Source: Rotaria sp. Silwood1
Lineage: Eukaryota; Rotifera; Eurotatoria; Philodinida; Philodinidae
Reading direction: 5' to 3'
NCBI GenBank assembly: GCA_905250075.1
Contig: CAJNOP010000343.1
Location: 81,170 to 145,169 of the forward strand
DNA length: 64,000 nucleotides
Below the pieces are notes generated by a model. That model was not told the DNA's origin. It ran no database searches and saw only the letters and a list, made by a program, of their open reading frames with translations. Below, in pieces: positions 1 through 11,700 of this stretch; position 1 is the stretch's first letter; the number at the start of each line of letters is the position of its first letter. A program made the position numbers and the translations under genes.

Positions 1-3000
1 GTGTTGGATTACTAGTACTACATAATCTTTCTAGAATATAGTTGCCAGGCGTTTCTATCTGAAACAAGTAAATATTCAAATTAAAAAGCAATGTTATGTA
101 TATGTATGGTATAAGCGGATGTCTTTACATTCTACTTATATTCATAATGAAAAAGTACTTTTACGCATCAAATCACACGAACATGTTTTATAAATGAATT
201 TTTTCGTTACTCCATTATCCGCCTGTTCATGCGATAATAGTGTTGCGACCGAAGAAGGAGGAAAACGAGTGTGATCATCTTTTTGTATAAAAAAATGTGA
301 CAGAAAAAAACTTTTTCTCAACTGTTTCTTTTTCTTTAATTTCGACGTCGGTAAGTGTTAACTTTCGTAACCAAATGATTGATATTGTCATTGGTGTTTT
401 CGACCATTTCAACTTTATCCAATTTTTCGAGTTGGTTCTTCTAATGCACTAGCGAAAATTCTCTCTGAATAAACTGATGGCTAAAATCAATATTTGCTCA
501 AAGCGATGAGAAATTCTAGTAATTGAAGCTTTTCTGTAGACACGATCCACACAAGAGGGGCTAATACTTCGATAACTTAGAGCATAAGCTGTCAAAAGCA
601 AAAATGTTTATGAAAAACGGATGAATTTTGACAAAGTTAAGAACAATTTTGTAGAACTAACATAAAAATGCATAAAAGAACTGCGTTTTTTAAAGAAACT
701 CCAGAAAACAAGTCTCTTTATTATGGGTTAAGGTGATACTTTAAACCAATCGGAATCAAGTTTGGGTAGAGATCTTCATAACCTTTCCAATGATCATCTA
801 TCTTTCTTTTTCTATTTCGTCGTACGAATATTAGAATTTAAAAAACACAAATTTTGCTTTTGAAATTGAATGTTCATATGTGTCTGCGTTTCTTCTTTTA
901 TAGTTCCATCACTTTGCCGTCCAGAGAAACCATATTCACAGAGCTTTGTAGAGGACCGAATGATAAGTTAAAACGAAAATTATTACAATCGCATCTTAGT
1001 CTATCAGTCAAACTTTACACACAACTGTTCATTTGTGGTTGCTTTATCTTGCAGATAAAAATTTTCATTAGAAAAATGCAGGTAATTGCTACTGAAATTA
1101 CAGACTACACCTCTCTATTAAAGTCGCGCACAAAACTGATACAGCTATGCTTGTAGAATGAGAAAGTGAAAATGAAATCGATGCGATGTTTCTTTGCAAT
1201 AGTTGTAAGTGGATTGAGAGAAGAGATTTTTTTCGTTCTTTTGCAACAATAACATAAAACATTACCAAAAAGGGGTAGTATATACAGAATGATTGCTCTG
1301 TCTCCTCACTCTCTCAGTCTGCTTCTCTGTTTTTATAGTGTTGTTATTTAATTTTACTTGAAAGAACCGAGCAAAGAGAAAAATAACAAGAAGAAATTGA
1401 TTTTTCTTGTTTTTTACATTTTTATTTTTCAAAATCAAAATTTCTAGAGAATCAGAGAGAAAAAGAAAAGAATAACTCATTAGCTGTTTACTCATGACTT
1501 TAGACAGCCTTCACATTAAATATTCATAGAATAAAAAACCGTCGAAATCAATCATGCTAAGTATAATTATTTTTTGGCACAGACCACAAACATTCTGAAT
1601 AGCGAAATAACTTTTTTTTTATGCCATTTTAAATATAACGTCTATCACCAAGCGAGAAATTCTCGAAAGGTTCAGATAATAAGTCGAAAAAAACTGCAAG
1701 AACAGGTTATACCAATGTATCCATTCATCTCATAGAAGAAATTCTGAATAGTAGTCTCGTTCAGTATATGAGCTACTGGGTCTTTCTGTATATGAGATGT
1801 TCTATTAAAAAGAGAGGTCTTTTAAGGAACGACAGAAAGTTTTAGACAAGATACTGGAATTTTCAAGTTTTTACTAGATTATCAGTATGCCATCACAAGT
1901 TTTAGATAATTTAAAGAATTATTCTTAGTGAAAAATGGTTCCAAGTATTTAGAATAGTTCTATTGTGAACCATTGTTTCTTGAACTCCTTTTACAAAAAA
2001 AAGTTTCTAGCAAAAATTGCTTGAACCATACTGAAACAAAAGAAATTCAAAGAATCTTCTGAGGTTTTGTCGAACTTCAATCATACGTTCAGGCTATGAT
2101 ACAAATTTATCAAATCGCAGTAAAAGTTTCATAATATCATAGGTGCCGTATAAAAGCCTCTCCAGATTTCACAACAGAAAGAGATTTGTATTGAATCTCT
2201 TAAACATACTGTAGTTGGAAGGTTTTGCATTAACCTATTTTCTATATTTATCATTCTCTTAACAAATGCTTTTGCATATCTCATTAGTGCATTTCGACTT
2301 CATATATTCTCCTGCGGATCCAGTTTTGATAACAATATGAAAAGCATGGAATATATCTCGAGCAAAAAATTTTTAGCTAAATTTTTGAAACCTTAGTATT
2401 TTGTCGAAAGAAACAGAGTTTCTGCATGCTAAACAGCTCTGTATGTTCGGATTTCATGAATCATTTGAGTTATAAGTTTGTTTTAGCTTTTACGACGACG
2501 TGTATTATTTGAGTTCATTGGCATAAAAATTTCCAAGACTGTTTTCGTCTGATAAAATGCTTTTTCAACAAGCAGATTTTAACTTTAAAAGTGTATTCTT
2601 TTTTCGCGTCATTATCAGAGATGATACATAAAGAGATAAAGCATGGAAATACGAAATTAGACATAGATTCAAAGCAATACACATAGACATAATAGACTAC
2701 AGCAATATATAAAGGTTGATATAGAAATGAAAGACTAGATAAAAAAACAAATAGGATTAGATATATAAATAAGGAGTTTGTTATAGCAACAAGGTATTAT
2801 ATATAGAATAAGAAGTTAAGAATAAAAATAACGGGTGAGATTTATAAATAAGCAGTTGCAGATAGAAATAATGGATTAGATATGGAATTCATCAGCAGTA
2901 CTAGACTAAAGAGAGAACCTTATTCTTAAAGGATTTTGATTATTATTACTTTCTTCAAAAGTTATGGACATTTCAGTGTTTTCACAATAGTACATATCAC

Positions 3001-4189
3001 ATATAACGTAAACCATGGATAGCACTACGATAAAAAATGAAATATATCCGCAATGATTCGATCAAATGAGTTGATTCTCTGGTTATTGATAGATGTTTAC
3101 TCCAAGATTTTTCTTATATGGATAACGTAAGTAAATACTGCTGTTGACCATTATTGTTGGCATCATGAAAACAACTTTACTTATTATCAAGTAATAAAAT
3201 ATATGTAGAGCATTTCATAGATAAGTTTCAGTGATTATCTAAAAGAATTATAAGAACAACTCAAAACCACCTTTATGAATGCTTTAGTACTGATGTGCAC
3301 AGAACAGGTTGTAACACTGACATTCGTGGCCCACAGCTGAAACTTACAATTGCAGAACTTTGGGTATTAAAACATCAACTTTCTTGTAAAAACAATAGTC
3401 TATGTTTGAAAATTCAAAATTTCGTAACCATTAACTTTTAAACTAACTAATTTTGAATATATGCTCTGTGTACATCAAAAAAAATTATTTTTCAAGTTCG
3501 TTTTGACTTGTTCTTATTATTTTCTTAAAATACCAACAATAATAATTAACAGTAGAATTTGTTTATCTTTTTCGTATGAAAAAAAAGACTTTGAATGAAC
3601 ATCTCCCAATAACCAAAAAATCAGCGTATTTGATTGCAGTAATGCAGAGGTATTTCATTTTTTTTATCGTAGTGCTATTCATGTTCCACCCAACAAACAG
3701 CAAAAACTGGCATTTTTTCATAGCAATTTTTCAAAAAATAGAACACTTAGGAGAAAAATCTCTGCTACAAAAAATGATTACCTCAACGAATAGTGTCTAT
3801 GATAAAATTCTCAGACTTAGATTATTTGAAGCAAACGAACTAGCTGAGGTCCATATGAGCTGGGAGACACACGTTGTCCTCCTGTTTAGACTCATTGGCA
3901 ATATTTTTCAAATTTTTTAAGCCTATAGCTATGCTTACAGACTCAAGTCCTACAAATGCTGAAAGTTTCATGCCATTAGCATGAAGTCGATATAATTGTG
4001 ATACACTCTCGAAGAAGTTACCTATATTATAATTCACTCATTACCGTATAACAAGAAGCTCTTTTGCTCAGAGCAGCAATGAACTCTTTTTGCTGGATGA
4101 CGCAGAGATTTCTGTGGAAAGGTGAAGCGCGTCGTTGTTGCTTTGAAAAAATAAATAGTATATTACAATCAACTTTATAGATCACAATA
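1..4189. other. Gene-free AT-rich stretch
   Basis: I see no supported gene here. Short open frames (for example 854-1156 + and 3576-3920 +) match no family I know and lack a coherent splice context. A possible signal-peptide-like exon (about 1172-1204 +, ending at a GTAAGT donor) is isolated. A degenerate AT-rich tandem repeat lies at 2625-2895. Confidence 0.6.
2625..2895. repeat. Degenerate AT-rich tandem repeat
   Basis: Units of roughly 25-35 bases recur with the core words GATTAGATAT, ATAAATAAG and TAGAAATAA. Copies are diverged and no clear unit boundary can be drawn by eye. There is no coding potential. Confidence 0.4.
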
Positions 4190-5554
4190 ATGGCTACAGT
4201 AAGACGCATCATCAAGCAACTGAAGATTTTTCAACGCGATCCGCCATTTAACGTTGACCTATGTTTCGGTGATGACGTATATCACTATCAAGGAATCATG
4301 ATCGGTCCACTTGACACTCCATATGAAAATGGAATTTTTCCATTTCAAGTTCGTTTTCCTACGGACTTTCCATTTAAGCCTCCGAAAATTCAATTTACCA
4401 CGAAAATATTTCATCCAAATATATTTCCTAATGGTTATATCTGCCTGGATCTTCTTCAAAGCCAATGGGCGCCGGCATTGTCGATCTCAGCAGTTTTAAT
4501 ATCGGTACAAAATTTGTTAAACGATCCGAATCCTCATGATCCAAGTAATCCAGAAGCTGCACATTATTATCGGTTTGATCGCGAAAAATATAATCAAATT
4601 GCACGTGAATGGACAAACAAATACGCAAATCAAGGTGATATATGCAAAAAAATAGCTATAGCCAGAGAAGTCATAAGCAAAGAATTGAAAGAGATCCAAC
4701 ATCAGACTTCATCCGGATTTAATGTTCATCCTTTCGATGAGAGGGATCTATTTTTTTGTCATGGTACTATTAGTGGTCCACAAGATAGTGCCTATCACGG
4801 TAGAAAGTTCGCTATAAATATTCGATTTCCTTTAGATTACCCGGATAAACCACCTGTAATTATTCTTCTAACATACATATTTCATCCCTGTATACGTCCG
4901 CTTATGTTTATAAATGAGACTCTTGTACAAAAAGGATGGAATCGAGATTCGACTTTATCAAACATGTTACAAGACTTTCTGACTCTACTCTCCAATCCTT
5001 CTATAGACGATGGGCGCATTGATTATATTGCATGGCTTTACAAATATGATCGTGAAGAATACAACAGAGCAGCACTCGAATTTAAGGACCCTCGAGACGA
5101 GGAAGAAATGAGATGGTCCATAGCTAAAAAAACTATATCTAAAGAATTGACGGAAATAGGAAAAGATCCTCAATTTTCGGCTAGTCCTATTACTAGCGAT
5201 AACATTTTCAAATGGAAAGTAACAATGAGAGGATCTAGTGATACTCCCTATGCAGATCGCGTTCTCAATCTAAAAATTTATTTTTCTAAAGACTATCCAT
5301 TTAATCATCCGTTAATTAAATTTGAAACTCTAATATTTCATCCTAATATATCATCTGACACTGGTTACTTCTGCGAAGAATCTATTCGAAAGCTATGGAG
5401 ATGGGATCTGACTATCTCGAAACTTTTATTGTCGATATTGGCATTACTTTCCAATCCAGATCTCAGTAATACAAACAATTATGAAGCTGCCAGTCTTTAC
5501 CAGCAAAATCGAGAAGAGTTCAATAGAATTGCATGCACATGGTCACAAAAATAG
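4190..5554 (+). CDS. Triple ubiquitin-conjugating enzyme (three tandem UBC/E2 domains)
   Basis: This is a 454-residue intronless frame made of three E2 folds in a row. Domain 1 (about 1-147) is the most canonical and resembles UBE2D/Ubc4-5: HPN at 75-77, catalytic Cys85 in NGYICLDLL, W93-A-P, and a C-terminal DREKYNQIAREWT helix. Domain 2 (about 155-298) keeps the fold landmarks (PLDYPDKPP, W250, DREEYNRAA), but HPN has become HPC (232-234) and the catalytic position is Asn242. Domain 3 (about 310-454) has HPN (384-386) and a candidate Cys395 in GYFCEES. Ordinary E2s hold one such domain of about 150 residues. E2s pass ubiquitin from E1 to substrate through the Cys thioester, so I infer active, dead and possibly active modules. 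AATAAA follows at about 5634. Family assignment is firm; the activity of domains 2 and 3 is inference. Confidence 0.9.
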   Translation: MATVRRIIKQLKIFQRDPPFNVDLCFGDDVYHYQGIMIGPLDTPYENGIFPFQVRFPTDFPFKPPKIQFTTKIFHPNIFPNGYICLDLLQSQWAPALSISAVLISVQNLLNDPNPHDPSNPEAAHYYRFDREKYNQIAREWTNKYANQGDICKKIAIAREVISKELKEIQHQTSSGFNVHPFDERDLFFCHGTISGPQDSAYHGRKFAINIRFPLDYPDKPPVIILLTYIFHPCIRPLMFINETLVQKGWNRDSTLSNMLQDFLTLLSNPSIDDGRIDYIAWLYKYDREEYNRAALEFKDPRDEEEMRWSIAKKTISKELTEIGKDPQFSASPITSDNIFKWKVTMRGSSDTPYADRVLNLKIYFSKDYPFNHPLIKFETLIFHPNISSDTGYFCEESIRKLWRWDLTISKLLLSILALLSNPDLSNTNNYEAASLYQQNREEFNRIACTWSQK

Positions 5555-6936
5555 GCGAAATGAAATATTGCGGAAATATTTATCAAAACAGCTATGTGTG
5601 TTTTTCCTTTTTTTTCATATAACCTACTTCTTACAATAAAATAAGCATACATTCTACTTATTTGAGAGTGTGCGTGTGGATGGTGTTGACGTGAGTGTAC
5701 TTGTGTTCTTTTGTCAAACCTACACCTATACCAGAACAGTCAATTATATCATTGTTTTCATAACTAACGAGAGAATCTCCTCAACTGTTAAATCGCTTTT
5801 CGATTGAATATATGCTCAAATGATAGACCTCAGTGAGTTAATAAATAACCTACAAATGTTTGGTTTTCTAGATCTCTGAAGCACAGATACTCTAGTATTA
5901 TTATTACTAGTTTTACTGTACTACTGCATTAATATAGAGTATTTGAAAAGTAACAGATAACTCATTATTTTGAGAAATTTATTATTGTTATTCGAGAACA
6001 GATACTGTAGCAACTACAGAATTGTATGAACAACGAAGATTCTTATGTAGATATTCGAGACATTATATGTTATAATATTTCGTAATACTTCAAACCATCA
6101 AAAAAGTTGTTATGGTGTCAGTTCTCATTTAACAATAATAAACTTCTCACACTGGCGAGTTATTTTTAAATATTCAACAGACGAAATTCATGCTTGACGT
6201 TAGAACGTCAAACGATCAGTCGATTAGTTTCATCTACAACAAAGTGTGATGATACATATCTTAAAACAGTGAAAAATTCGTTACAATCTCTTTTGTTGCT
6301 TTAAAAGTAATAACGGATTTAAAATAGAGAGTTATTTTACAGACACTTTGTATTCATGCCTAATTCCTATTCTATAGTTCTCAAATACTTCTTTAGATGC
6401 TATGAAGTACATGAATCTGTTAAGATTGGGTATCACAGGTTTATTTTATTAATTTACCTTGTTCATCAGGTAATCCAATTGAAACGTGACAAATATAAAA
6501 GTTTCACATTGTAAACGCAAATTTCAAAGAGTGAAATAGATGTCATTCGCAAATGGAAAGAGTACTTCTGAAGATTATCATTAGTTTAAATTTAACAGAC
6601 TAAATTTTACCATATCATGTTGTACTTTCAATCAATCAACTTTACTTCTAAACTTACTAATGATTCATATATTTTGTTAATGCAGTTCAATTTCGATGCT
6701 GATTATCTAATACAATACAAGTATACTGTTTACAATATCATTAGTGTATCTTTCATGGTTAAATATGCTAATCTTCTAGATAAGTAGTTTCTTAGCCATA
6801 CTATCAAATATGTAGGACACTGCAATCGATGCAGAAATCTTTTTTTTTTTTATAAATGTCAATGAGTTTTTTTTTTTGCTTATTGTTTTATTTACTGGAT
6901 TGAAAATTTATCAAAAATAATATTTCTTTAGTGTAA
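5555..6936. other. Intergenic, no gene seen
   Basis: AT-rich sequence with a candidate poly(A) signal AATAAA at about 5634 for the upstream E2 gene. I see no coding frame, RNA gene or ordered repeat. Confidence 0.6.
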
Positions 6937-8061
6937 TTAATAGTAAGTATATCCATGAGAAAAAATCAATGGCATATGTGATGATTGATATGTATAAAAA
7001 GGTGATTGTAATATATGAGTATTACATGTAATCTCTGGTAGAATGTTTGATTGATAATAATTCATAGGAAGCGGATTTAGTTGGACAGTATAAGTAGATA
7101 TTGATGGCTGTTGCAAATATTGATCAGAAGAAATGTATGATTGTGGTTGTTCTTCATTTTCATGACGATGACGTCGTTTTAAATGGACCACTCTAGAAAC
7201 ATAAATTTCGGATACACAAAAAAATTAATTTTTTTTAATATTTTACTTTGTTCGAGTAATTGGTTTTGATTGACGTAAATATTTTTCTCTATTGATAATA
7301 TGAACTTTTCGTGGTGGTATTTCAATAATATTTTCAATAATTTCTGGTGTTGGTCGACGAACAAAGATTCGTTCAATTATTTTTGGTTCAGGCGAACGCA
7401 TACGATGAAAAACTCGTTTTATCTCAGGTGGTGGAGTTGGTAATTTATAGACTAAAATTTAATATTATTTCTTTTTCTGTATTTTAAAATTGTATACTAT
7501 ATACTCTCTCGAATATGTCGATCATTTATTTTGATGACACTCAATGGTTTATTTAATCTATTTACTTCTTCATCTGATGACATTAAATCTTCCTCATAAA
7601 TGTCTTGATGATAAGACTTTGTTGAACGACGTTTTTTAATTGTACTTGGAGAAGGAATATAGTCTTCATTTGATGAATTTGATTTTTGAATAAGTGGTCG
7701 TTCATGTGTTACTATTTGATCAGCATATTCATGTTCAGGCTGAATAGGACTCCTATGTATACATTTATGCTTATGTTATTACATGTGATTTTTCTGTTCT
7801 AAGGACTTACTTTAATTTACTTCTTTGATTATCAGATATAGAATCATGATGACTTGATGCCAATGATGAACCTGAAGATGAATGATTTGAAGATATTTTT
7901 GAATTTTGCATAATAAACAATATTACTGAATGATTTAGATATTCACGTGCAAAATACAAGAAACGACGAAATATAAACAACAATATTATACATGGACACG
8001 GTTGAATAAGCAATACAACACTCTTCACACTAGTAAATATTTTTAATCTAAATGTAAACAA
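6937..8061 (-). CDS. Unknown four-exon protein with an N-terminal membrane segment
   Basis: Four exons (8061-7811, 7752-7505, 7451-7247, 7192-6937) join through GT-AG introns of 50-60 nt with matching phases. They give 960 nt, or 319 residues plus stop. I do not recognise the family. Residues about 14-36 are hydrophobic (VVLLIQPCPCIILLFIFRRF), suggesting a single membrane anchor or signal anchor. A Ser/His-rich stretch follows, then a charged region with recurring Pro-Glu-Ile elements (PTPPPEIKRV, SPEPKIIERIFV, PTPEIIENIIEI), a basic patch (HLKRRHRH) and a Tyr/Gln/Pro-rich tail. A splice acceptor (TTTACATTTAG) overlaps the proposed start, so a further upstream exon is possible. The Pro-Glu-Ile repetition suggests a scaffold or disordered protein; no function can be assigned. 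Confidence 0.6.
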
Positions 8062-8740
8062 AGATATATGTAATTTGTTTATTAACTATCAATTATTCAT
8101 GAATACAATTTGATAGATGAACCATGAAATTGATTAGATAATATTAGTATTTTCGGAAGATTGAAGATTTAATTTATTCATTCTTTCATATTATTTTCAA
8201 TAATCAGTTTGTTTTTTTATTTTTTCTTTATATAACAGTTGTAAGTTTATTATACTTGTAGAATAAAAAAACTTAATCTTACATTACTCTTATAAACATC
8301 GATAAAATTCTTCTTTATCGATGTTGAAATGAGTGAATCAATTCATTTTTAAACAAAAATTATACTCTATGATGAAATTATTTATAGCCATAGAACGATC
8401 ACTATAGATTCTTTCATTTATTCATGAGAGTTTCCATCATCTTCATTTGCACTCCTAAAACAACTTTCAATTCAAAATTTTGGTTCTACTTCAAGTGATT
8501 CAACAAATTATAAAACAGTTTGAATTCATACACATTAGTGCTTTGAATCAATGTATATTTTTGTATATATATATATATAATTGAAATCTTGATAGATTAT
8601 TGTATCGTCATATAATAAGAAAAATTTCTGATTAACAACAGTTTTTATTAGACAAAAACTAACGGTACAATATAATAACTACTAATCCATTAACAAGGAT
8701 TCACAGAACTGCTTGTTTTTTTTCGATAACATAAATTTTT
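8062..8740. other. Intergenic, no gene seen
   Basis: Between two minus-strand genes. It contains a short AT microsatellite near 8565-8580. A 40-nt open piece with an acceptor (near 8417-8456, minus) could be a lone terminal exon, but no partner exon was found. Confidence 0.5.
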
Positions 8741-11700
8741 CTATTGATTATGCTTAAACAATTTGTTATTTAAATAACGAAAACGATTTGCAGATGATTC
8801 AATTGTTAATAATTCATAATAAGGAAGCTAATAAAATAAAAAATAAAAAAAACAAGAAATTCTTTTAAAATAAATATTCAAATGCTAATCTATTCTTACA
8901 ATAACAAGTCGATAGCCGAGTTTTTTCAAATGACGAAATGAAATTTCAACTGAACCAACATAATGTGTTGTATCATGACAATAATGATTCGGTGTTGTTA
9001 CTTGAATAGCTACTCTATATTCCAAAAGAAAAAAAAAATAATTTAATTAACTTTAATTCATAAATCAAAATTATTAACCTTTCACATCCATCAGGAATAT
9101 CAAGTTCTTTACTTCCACTAATATTTTTCATTAAATTGTATTGATCACATGGAATGGGTTGATGATTATCTAATCGTAGAATACATTCAAAATCTAGAAA
9201 AAAAATTCGATCTTGAACAATATGATCGATTTGAAAAATTAAATAAATTATACCAATTTCATGAAAATATGGAGAAAGTGTATGAGTTTGAAGATATTTT
9301 TTACCACCAAGCATTGTTGTCAAATTTGATTCAATATGATCAAATGTAGCATTTCGAATCATCCAATGACGACGCATATCTACATAAATATATAAAAATT
9401 AATTGTTTTTTTTTTTTACAATCCACGTCCTTCTTTATATATTTTGTGCTAGGTGATTATGACATTCAAAGTAAGCCCGATTGTAAAATAATATCGGCAG
9501 TCTATCAACAAAATTTCATTAAAAATAATATGAATGAGTGAAGAGCTTTTCTTCATAAGTCCTATTTATTTACATCCTTCAATCTTGTAAAGAAAACAGA
9601 GAGTTTGAAGAACTAAATATACAATACTTCATTGTTATTCTACAAATTTCGTATTTCATAAAATAACAATGCATATCACAATGTAGGATTTCGAAGTTTA
9701 TTAGATACTTACTCAAGTAGTAAAACGTATTAATTTATTATTCTATGTATCATTTTATTTATGAAGAAAGATATAAAAAGACAACATGCATTACTCATTG
9801 AAAAAGATTTATTGTGAATGATATAGAACAAAAAAGAATCTATTTATACTAAGAAACTTATCATCATACTATTATGCTGTTTCTCGTTCTCAAAATTTTT
9901 GTAGGAAAGATTCATTTTTGAAAATTTCAACATTTCAATAATTTATGAATTTTAATGATTAATACAAAAATTGTTATAGATATTTAGAGTTGTCGAAAGA
10001 TTTAACTGTACAATAATAAATTCTATGAGAATTTTGACTTTGAATGTAATAAAAACAAACTAATATTAATTAAATTAACCTGGTAAAGCAATTTCTAATC
10101 CAAATCGATCATTAAACCAAGGAATATTTAATTGTGGATGATCAATACATACAATTTGATTTAAACGAAATAATGGTTGACCAAGTTGAATAGAATTTTT
10201 TTTTAATGATAATTGATCAACATTACCAAGAAATGATAATGAAAAAATATTATTCAATAATTTTTCATCTAATTGATTTAATAAACCAGTACTTGTCATA
10301 GCTAACCATAACATATCAATTGAACGCATTTCATCATCATTTTCATAAAGATGACGTGATAATGAACATAAATCATTGATTTGTTCAGGTTTATAATTAA
10401 CTTTATATAGACAACGAAAAAAAGTTGCTATTAATCTTAATGATGTTGTTTGTGTATCAATTAATGTTGAACACATTGAATCAAGTAATAATGGATAAAA
10501 ACGTGCTGTATGTGAAAATAATAATGATAAATTATTAACATCACGTAAACTTAATAATGTTTGATTATCAAATAAATTAAAACGTTCAAAAAATGGTTCT
10601 AATAATGGTGTATCAATATTATAACGTGATGATGTTATATGACTTAAAAAATTTATTATATGACTAAATGGATATATTGATAAATTTGATAAATGTTCCA
10701 TTTTATGATGAACAATTATTTCATGAATTTGTTTTATTTGACGTTGAAATGTCATATTCGATGCATCGGGTGTTGCTAATGATGCTGCATTATAATATCC
10801 TTAAAAATAAATAAAATTATAAATTTTATATAATTAAGTTTATAATTTTATTATAAGTAGATAACTACTTCTTATCTTGTTCGAATCAAGATATATATTT
10901 CTTTTTTTTTTTTTCTTTATTTTATATACAATAATAAAGAATACGTTTCAATTCTATGAAAAATCTAAATCTCAATGATATTCGATCAAAAAATGTTGAA
11001 ATTTTTGTTTAAATAATTTAGTTGAGTTGTTGATACGAATCATAGGATAAACTGATAATTTCGTAGTAAAGTTCTTTCAATGCAAATTTTCTTTTTATTT
11101 CAAACCAATGTGTATTTCGGAAATGTTTTGTTTTGATTTTACGTTCTTCTCATATATATATATATTTAATCCTTTAGTTACCGACGACGCATATATGCGT
11201 CATGAGCTTTATCATTATCTAGAACAAACGCAATCATCAATAATGTATATTTTTTAGGTTCTCTTCAGCTAAAACTAAGCGTCAGAAAGCTAAAGTTTGT
11301 TTGGCATATTTGTGAGCCGTGCTTTAAAAAAGGAGGGTGTGTGAGGTGGAATCAGTTTATTGTACACATAGTTATTTTTTGTTCTCTTTCTTTTAAAGTG
11401 TATGAGCACCACACGTGCCGCAGGTTCCTGTTTTCTTCTTGTCCATGTGGATTATTCTGATGTATTTTCTTTTCTTTTCTTATCGTTCTTTTCGTCGTGC
11501 TTTTGATTTTACACTGGTGTATTCCAGAGTATTCTTTCTTTCTGAGCCAGATGTATGAAATGATTCTTTTTCTGAGTAGTTCAGTTTTGCATTTAGTGTT
11601 TTCTTTAACTCATCCAACATCTCAAGATTATAATTACATATTGAAAAAGCTTTAAAAGCAAATTGAGACTTACTATATTTGTTTTGTGAAAATGACAACA

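Noticed and set aside
854-1156. 100-codon plus-strand frame with internal AG and GT sites
   Set aside because: No family resemblance, no coherent exon partners, low-complexity start.
3576-3920. 114-codon plus-strand frame with a hydrophobic segment
   Set aside because: Compositionally like background and unsupported by splice or family signals; an overlapping minus-strand frame looks equally plausible, so neither is convincing.
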